From the NCBI RefSeq assembly GCF_001625195.1, contig NC_054389.1:4956520-5020519 (forward strand): a stretch of DNA of 64,000 nt, written 5' to 3'. The number at the start of each line of letters is the position of its first letter. The stretch's first letter is position 1. The translations under genes were made by a program, and so were the position numbers. The notes under the pieces are model-generated. The model did no database searches. It was not told where the DNA came from and saw only the letters and a list, made by a program, of their open reading frames with translations. The DNA comes from Drechmeria coniospora (Eukaryota > Ascomycota > Sordariomycetes > Hypocreales > Ophiocordycipitaceae). Shown here in pieces: positions 57,801 through 64,000 of the stretch.

Positions 57801-59461
57801 ACTGAGTACTGTATCCGGTGACCTTGCATGCGAATACGAGTTCGAGGCGTTTGTCGGCTCAATGCCGAGATACGGCTCCTTTCACGAGAAACCAAGTACT
57901 ACTACACTTTTATGCAAATTGTATAAAACATAGTGCCACATGTAAACTGCTACGTACTGTACAAGTAATACTCTGTACTCCGTAGTTGCGCTCAGTATAT
58001 TATTAGAGCGTCAAGCGCTAGGTAATACTTGTACTTGAGTAGGTGTTCGGAGTAGTTGTCGATCTCGCCACCATTGGGGGTCCCCGGCCCCCACACCCCG
58101 CCAAAATTAGATGATGACAACCAGGGGATGATGGTGTAGACGGTGCAGAGGTGCTGTCTGTAAGTACATATAATTGCATATCCATCAATGTCTTTACTGT
58201 ATCAATTGCCAAGTACGGAGTACAAGTGTTCGATTCCGGTGCTTCTGCACAACTACATATGTCACTTGCCAGTTGAACCGAGACGTACCTGCAAAATCTT
58301 ACGCACAACAGGAAACTGCACTTGTGCATGTGCCCGCAAGTCAAAGCAAATGCATACATGATATGAAAATATACAATACGAACGGTACTATGATATCATG
58401 AATAGATGCGTGTAATCCTTTGCTCGTATGCATCGCCTCGATGCCCAGTCGACGCGTCTGCGTGATACGATGCTCGAAGTCACGCGACCCGTGACTCGAC
58501 GAGATGGCACCCATGCACGCATGTACCTGAGCTAGCAATAGAAACGGTGATTCATACGTGATTGAAGGCGTAAAGAATTCTATAATCATGGCCCCTCTCG
58601 CAAAGAGTCGTCAGGGCAAATGGATTCCAGCGCCGCCTCGTCTGGTGGGCCGCTGTGACTACTCTGTAGGCAACCACAACCACAACCACACCCACCCGAG
58701 CTGTTGCGAATATCTGGGTCGCTTTGGCCGCTGGGGCCGCTGGAAGTAACGGTCACGCATCTACAGCACCTGTGCGGTATGACCGCCGGACTGTAACTAC
58801 CCAAGATGATGAATATACATGTGCAAGTGGAAGTTATTTCGTTGATGTATCATTTTGGTACGCAGGAGCGCTAAATTTAGTGCAAGTGTTAGGCCAAGCA
58901 ATGACATCGTCTGAACCAGGAAAACACGTCCCATGTGGGAACAGTGACCCGGCAAGTTGACCTGTAGTGCAGTTTAGGGCCCAAAGTCAAACCAAACTTC
59001 CTTCATTCATGGAAATTGTCACCGAAAAGCCCACATGCATACCCATCAATGTCCTTTCGTGCTGTTGAAGGTGTCGTCGACAGGTGCCACATGCTTGACT
59101 AAGTAATACATCCACTTCCTTACTCATATACTTACTTGACATACATCTCGTGACACTCGTTTCATTAGCTCGACGGATGACAAAAATAGTTTGATTAGCC
59201 GTGTCAACGAGGACTCGTACCACCTTGGAGGCTGGAAATGACCCTTGTGCGAGACACGCATGTTCCTTGGCACTGGTGTTCAGGATCAAGTCAGCCAGGC
59301 TTTCGCTATCACTACCAAGTATTGACCTACCAGCATGCCTCGAACTACTCCGCTTGCACGGCTTGCCTGATCCTACTTAAGTCGCAAAGTGTCCCCCAGA
59401 TCTCAAGAAACGATGCGAGGCATGAACGGTTCCATCGCTGCTTCATACGCACCAACGGACA
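54813..59461. other. 4.6-kb gene-free, repeat-rich region
   Basis: AT-richer than the rest of the window, with exact TACGGAGTA/TACTCCGTA copies at 54892, 54941, 54951, 55137, 55206, 55329, 56496, 56503, 57975 and 58214, plus many TACTGTAC variants. No ORF longer than about 115 codons and none with a motif. No transposase, reverse transcriptase or terminal repeat was found. It forms the upstream flank of the toxin-like gene. Confidence 0.7.
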
Positions 59462-60556
59462 ATGAACGGATTCTGGTTCTCACGGGTGCTATGGGCAGCC
59501 TTCCTGCTGCTCTTCGCGAGCGAGTGTGCAGGACACTTGGTCCCATCTGACGCTGTTCCGACCATTTCTAAACGGACCCCTGGATTAGGTGGATCGAAAC
59601 CGCAAAGGGAAGATTCGGACGTTCAGTCTGTCTGGCGTGGTGAAACCGGCAGGACGCCAGCGGAAGTCGAACAAGATGGTGGTATATACTCGCGTGGTTT
59701 TCAGAAATCCTTGGCCAACATCAAGTTCAGCGACGACGAGATTGAAGCGGGCAGCAGCCTCTTCCTTCACACCAAAGGCGGGACAAGGCACTACACGCAG
59801 TTCGTTTCTACAACCACCGATCTCTTCACCGCTCTTTTCTTTGCCGCTGGCCATGACCCAAATAAGCCTGGATACATCTATAAAATCCGAGCCGATCCGA
59901 AATTGGTCGACGTGAACAAATCTCTCGGGAGACACTCCCCTTTTGCCGACCAAGCAGAGTTCGCCGCCGTCGGTTTCATTCCATTCGACCAAATTGAGGG
60001 TTGGAGGGTCTTTAGTGTGAAAGACCTGAGTAAGAAGCTTGAAAAAGACATCCGGGCCGGCCGACTGGATGACTTTTATAAGGGCTTTCACCAGAATGAC
60101 AAGTTCAATCCCGAATATCGGTCACTACGATCTAGCGGACCTCAACCACAGCTGGCTGGCTTTCCCAAGGATGAAGTTGCATGGAAGGAGACTCCGTGGA
60201 ACGCGTTCGCGGGTCAAGCAGCATCAAACAATCTGGCAGATTTTTGGCAGAAGATCTGCGGCTCGAAGCTTATTCAGATGTCCTTCAATAAAAACACGAA
60301 ACAGAAGGTCGATGCTTGTGAGATGATGAGGTTTGGCAAAGGAACGGTAGGCCCCGCGCCCAAGAAGGACCCAACGAAACCGAAGGCACCTAAGGGAACA
60401 TCGCGAGGAAAGTCTTCAACGAAACAGGCCAGCAAAACCTCCGGCAAGCCCTCTCGCAAAACCGCCGGCAAGCCCTCTCGCAAAACCGCCGGCAAGACCT
60501 CTCGCAAATCCATCGGCAAGACCTCTCGCAAAGGTTTTGGCGGCGAAAAGGCCTAA
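59462..60556 (+). CDS. Secreted heat-labile-enterotoxin-like ADP-ribosyltransferase
   Basis: Intronless, 364 residues. A signal peptide (about 1-24, with FSRVLWAAFLLLF) is followed by a Lys-Arg site (37-38), likely Kex2-type. The catalytic domain follows the cholera/LT order: strand with Arg59 (VWRGETGRTP), the GGIYSRGF loop, the STT motif at 116-118 (TQFVSTTTD), then Q164-A-E166 within FADQAEFAAVGFIPFDQIEGW. LT-type enzymes have Glu-x-Glu where this one has Gln-x-Glu. Residues about 190-310 are a linker or helical region with two Cys. The C-terminal 50 residues are strongly basic (8-residue repeats). The family is common in insect- and nematode-associated hypocrealean fungi and is presumed to act on host cells. 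No B subunit is encoded nearby. The frame is intact, so the gene does not look decayed. Confidence 0.88.
   Translation: MNGFWFSRVLWAAFLLLFASECAGHLVPSDAVPTISKRTPGLGGSKPQREDSDVQSVWRGETGRTPAEVEQDGGIYSRGFQKSLANIKFSDDEIEAGSSLFLHTKGGTRHYTQFVSTTTDLFTALFFAAGHDPNKPGYIYKIRADPKLVDVNKSLGRHSPFADQAEFAAVGFIPFDQIEGWRVFSVKDLSKKLEKDIRAGRLDDFYKGFHQNDKFNPEYRSLRSSGPQPQLAGFPKDEVAWKETPWNAFAGQAASNNLADFWQKICGSKLIQMSFNKNTKQKVDACEMMRFGKGTVGPAPKKDPTKPKAPKGTSRGKSSTKQASKTSGKPSRKTAGKPSRKTAGKTSRKSIGKTSRKGFGGEKA
60434..60529 (+). repeat. 24-bp coding minisatellite, four copies, in the toxin-like gene tail
   Basis: Four exactly adjacent 24-bp units (starts 60434, 60458, 60482 and 60506), each encoding an octapeptide of the form K-T-x-G-K-(P/T)-S-R. 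Units 1 to 3 are nearly identical at the DNA level, which points to recent expansion. The result is a Lys/Arg/Ser-rich C-terminal tail. Confidence 0.93.
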
Positions 60557-61227
60557 GCAAACCGACACCCCTGCTACTGTCTGTAGGTTTAGAGGTTGGA
60601 TCTTGAGGAGCGTATGGGCCTTCCAGCTTTCAGACGTTTCGGGAAACTCTTTTTAGCATTGCTCTGCATTTGTGTAAATAGACCGATAGCCAGTACGCTC
60701 CGGAACATCCTTCATGGAAATGCCTGCATCCTAGCCGTTGAATATGTCGGCTGCTAAAACAGCAAATATCTGCTCCTACCGAGACCCAATGTTGCTTGAC
60801 AAAATGCTTCGTAGTGTGCAATGGTCAACCGCCAATCAACTCAGGACCATGCCACAGTATAGTGTGTGCCCTTCAATGCTGTCCATTCTGCATGCGCTCA
60901 TTCTGGCACGCGGACGAGGCGAGTCTCACCGTGGTTCATTCGCCGTCCATCCGCCGTCCATTCGGCCTAGCCCTACACCGTTGTCGAACGAAGCCACGGC
61001 AAGTGACGTCGGAATAAGCAGGCCTTCCACCAGCGATGAACAGCATTCGCATTGTCATGTATCAAACACTACTTCTCTTCCATTCCGGTGTGCTAGGAAT
61101 AGTACCTTCAGAGGACCGATATTAGACTGAGCTCTATAGAGTACATGTAGCACAGCCTGCCTATCCACCCCAAAAACGCCAATGCAAATATCAATTGCAC
61201 TCACGACCGCCGTCATGTCATACCACT
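60557..61227. other. Convergent 3' intergenic region
   Basis: 671 bp between the toxin-like gene (+) and eIF3a (-). Frames of up to 130 codons have no motif. No TACGGAGTA copies were seen here. Confidence 0.55.
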
Positions 61228-64000
61228 TCATGCCTTGTTTCTCATGTGAGGAGGAACCCACTTCCCGGGTGCCCGGGACTGGAGAGGTTCCGCAGAAGCA
61301 GCTGGTGATTCCGATCGGCCGTTCGCGCCACGGTTCGAAGCACCACGCTCCAATGGTGCATCGCGGGATCCAAAAGACCTCGTTGGAGGAGTGGGGGCGT
61401 CCTCCGCGGCAGCGGCAGCTGGGGACTCGCCGGACGTGGCCTTGGCAGCCTCGCGATCTCTCCAGCTCGACTTGGTTCCGCCAGCCAGCTGGAGTCGGGG
61501 CGGACCGCCGGCGGACGGCCGGTCCTGCGAGTCGGTCCGCTCCATGGGGGGACCGGCTCGAGACTGCGCAGCACCCTCGTTGGCCTTTGCCATTTCCTTG
61601 TCGCGCCAGCTGCCAGAACCGATAACAGGCGGTCTTCGCCCCTCCGCCGTCTCCGTCTTGGCGGAGCCGAATGGTGCCCTCTCCTTCTCTGCCCTGCGGC
61701 GAGCCAGGGCCTCCTCCTCGCGACGTTGTTGCAGGGCCGCCTTCTCCAGCATCTCCTGTCGCTCGGACTCCCGCTGCTCCTTGAGCTTCGCCAGCTCGGC
61801 CTTTCTAGCTTCGTCGCGGATGCGTTGCTCTTCCTTCTCGCGGGCCGCGCGCTCCTCGGCTTCCTGAAGCTCACGCTCACGCTCCTCACGCTCCCGCTTC
61901 TCCCGCAACTTGCGATCTCGGAACTCCTTCTTTCGAGCCAGGATCTGCTTCTCCAGCTCGCGCTCGGCATCCCTGCGTCGCTTCTCAAACTCATCACGGC
62001 GCCTCTCGTGCAGGGATCCTCTGAACTTCTCGTACAGAGGAACGAGGCGGCTGAGGCGGTGCTTGAGCTCGACGCTCGCCTTGTGATTCTCCTCGGCCTC
62101 CCGAAGAGTCTTGGCCGTCAACTTCTCGTAGACGGCACGGTCCTGCTCAACCTGCTTGGCGTAGTCGTCGCTAAGCTTCTTCACCTCTTCCTTACGGTAG
62201 GCTCGTTCCAAGTGATCGATACGGCGGGCAGTGACGCGGAGCTTCTCGTTGACGTCGTTCTTCTCGCGCTCCAGCTGGGCGAGCTTCATGGCGCGGAGAC
62301 GGTTGGTGTCAAGGTTGTCCAGATCGTCAAGATCAATGTCGAGCGCCTTGTCGCTCATCTTGAGATCCGCAATCTGCTTCTTGAGCTCGTCCTTGCGCAC
62401 ACGGTCGTGCTCAGCCTTGATTCGCCTGGCCTCGCGCTCCTTCAGCTCATCTGCCAGGCGCTTGTCCTCAGCCTCCTGCAGAGCTTGCTCCCGGAGCCGC
62501 TTCTGCCGAGCGTTCTCACGCTCTCGCTTGGCCTGAATCTCCGACGCCTCCTCGTTGCGCTTCTGGATTACGTCCTTGCGATTCAGAATCTCGAGGTGCT
62601 CCTTGGCGGCGCCTGCCTTCGCGCGAGCCAGGGCGGCATTGCGTGCAGCCAAGCGCTCCTTGTTGAAATCGGGATCGATGTAGTGACAGGTCGTGTAAAG
62701 GGATCGGACGAGGCGCGTCAGCTGGGATCGAACAATCTCCGAAGGCGTGCTTTGCAGGCGTTGGACGGTGCCTGTCTCCGACTCGGCGGAGCCGGCGCCC
62801 GAGCCGGTGTGGCCGGCCCTGGAGGAGGAGAAGACGTCGCTGTCGAAGCTGAGGACGCCAGTGGCATGATCCATGCGGATGGAGAGGTCTCCCTTCTTGT
62901 TGCCGTTCATGATGAACTTCTCAATCGTGCCACGGGTAACCTGGTAGGCCTCGGGGAACTGGGCAAGGCTCTCGACAAAGTTGAGGTCGACGGTCTCGTA
63001 CACCTGAGACAGCTGCTGGAAGAGCCGGGTGAGGATGACCTGCTGGAGAGGGACAATATACTTTTCCATCTCGGCATCGGCACCGATCTTGGTCAAAATG
63101 GGCGAGATCTTCTTGCAGATGGACAAGGGATGGAAGTCGACCTCGAGGATGTTGTAAAGATCACGGATCTCGGGCCGAGCGCGGTTGACGAGGGACTTGG
63201 ACAGCGCGTCGCGGAAGAGACGAGAACGGGTGGGGGCTTGAGCCATACCCAGGAGGTGGGTGAGGCGCGAGTTCTTGTTCTTCTTGGCCTCGTCAAAGTC
63301 CACCATGGCACCGCGCGACCGCGTGGTGCTGATGACGGGAATGGCGAGGGCAGACAAAAGGACGAAGGAAGCGGCCTTCTGGAGGTCCGCATCCGAAGCG
63401 GGCGGGTTGTCCGACTTCTTGCCTTGGCCGCTGGCCATCAGGGCAGACGACTGTCGAAGCAGAGTATAGTATCGCGACCAGGCGGCGGCGTGGAAGAGAT
63501 AGTTTTCGCCGACCAGGAAGATGCGAGTGAGCTTCTCGTAGTAGTTGGCCATCATGATGTTCTTGGGGGGGCGCTTGCTGAGGTTGAGCAGGGTATGGAT
63601 ATCCTCGACGCTGCGAAAGGCCTCCTGCCACAGCTCGAGTTCGACGGCAACGTTCAGCTGCTGGAAACGGGTTTCCAGATGGCGCTGGAGAGTGTCGGGG
63701 TCGCTCAGGTTGATGGCGTGCATCTGCGAGGAGTACTTGGCCGCCGTCTGGACATGGTTGCGGAGAAGCTCGCAAAGTCTTCGAAATTCCGTCTTGCGGG
63801 CGTACTTGAGGCAGAAGTCAAAGGCCTGCATGGCCGTGCTCTGGTAGAGAATTTCGAGACGGGCATTGTTGCGGAGAATATCCAGAACAGTGCGGTAGGC
63901 CTCCCAAAGAAACTTGAGCCAAGGAGTGACGATGGCACGGTCGGTACGATCACGGGACTGTTCGCCAGAGACGGTGGCGAGGAGGATCGACTCGGGCGTC
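61228..64000 (-). CDS. TIF32: Eukaryotic translation initiation factor 3 subunit A, 5' end outside window
   Basis: One continuous minus-strand frame from the window edge to the stop at 61228, about 924 residues visible; roughly the first 100 residues lie beyond 64000. Diagnostic segments are [71 protein letters not shown] and [11 protein letters not shown]. The PCI region (about visible residues 290-400) is followed by the spectrin-like coiled-coil region with very dense Glu/Arg. The C terminus is basic and Ser/Pro-rich, ending [12 protein letters not shown]. eIF3a is the scaffold of the eIF3 complex on the 40S subunit and is essential for initiation. No intron is seen in the visible part. 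Confidence 0.96.

Noticed and set aside
54813..59461. Possible degenerate transposon
   Set aside because: No transposase, reverse transcriptase or integrase remnants, and no long terminal direct or inverted repeats could be found by eye.

Overview
This is a nuclear window from a filamentous ascomycete, most likely a hypocrealean Sordariomycete. Protein genes are split by short introns (about 50-120 nt, usually GT-AG, often with a GCTAAC-like branch site), there is no operon structure, and the conserved genes read like Pezizomycotina orthologues. A secreted heat-labile-enterotoxin-like ADP-ribosyltransferase at the right end fits an insect- or nematode-associated lineage (Clavicipitaceae/Ophiocordycipitaceae type). 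That placement is inference; the window has no species-level marker.

Layout. 0-12 kb: start of an unknown minus-strand gene, mitoribosomal bL12m (MRPL12), CTK3, pyrroline-5-carboxylate reductase, HAT1, an LMBR1-type membrane protein and a CorA-like membrane protein. 13-29 kb: PKA catalytic subunit, an L-type lectin cargo receptor, TIM13, an NSRP1-like splicing regulator, the SF3b subunit RSE1 and the COX1 translational activator MSS51. 29-35 kb: a PXA-domain protein with a 907-nt intron that hides an antisense ORF, and a CENP-B-type HTH DNA-binding protein. 35-43 kb: about 8 kb with no gene I can support. 43-55 kb: the GTPase DRG1/RBG1, a large ankyrin/coiled-coil HOS4-like protein, an ALKBH6-like dioxygenase and polyprenol reductase DFG10. 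55-59.4 kb: repeat-rich, gene-free. 59.5-64 kb: the ADP-ribosyltransferase and the 3' part of eIF3a.

Most genes are housekeeping and functionally unrelated. They cover transcription and chromatin (CTK3, HAT1, HOS4), splicing (RSE1, NSRP1), mitochondria (MRPL12, TIM13, MSS51), translation (DRG1, eIF3a), secretion and glycosylation (lectin, DFG10) and signalling (PKA). Exon-intron structures were derived by hand by matching reading phase and family sequence across splice sites, so exon borders are predictions.

Notable points: (1) the ADP-ribosyltransferase sits in a gene-sparse compartment, has Q-x-E where cholera/LT-type enzymes have E-x-E, and ends in a basic tail built of four 8-residue repeats; (2) two introns (RSE1 intron 1, PXA intron 1) can only be spliced in phase with a GC donor that matches the GCAAGT consensus; (3) the ALKBH6 gene has an intact frame apart from one intron that lacks a usable donor; (4) the 9-mer TACGGAGTA/TACTCCGTA occurs at least 31 times, all outside coding exons, against about 0.5 expected by chance.
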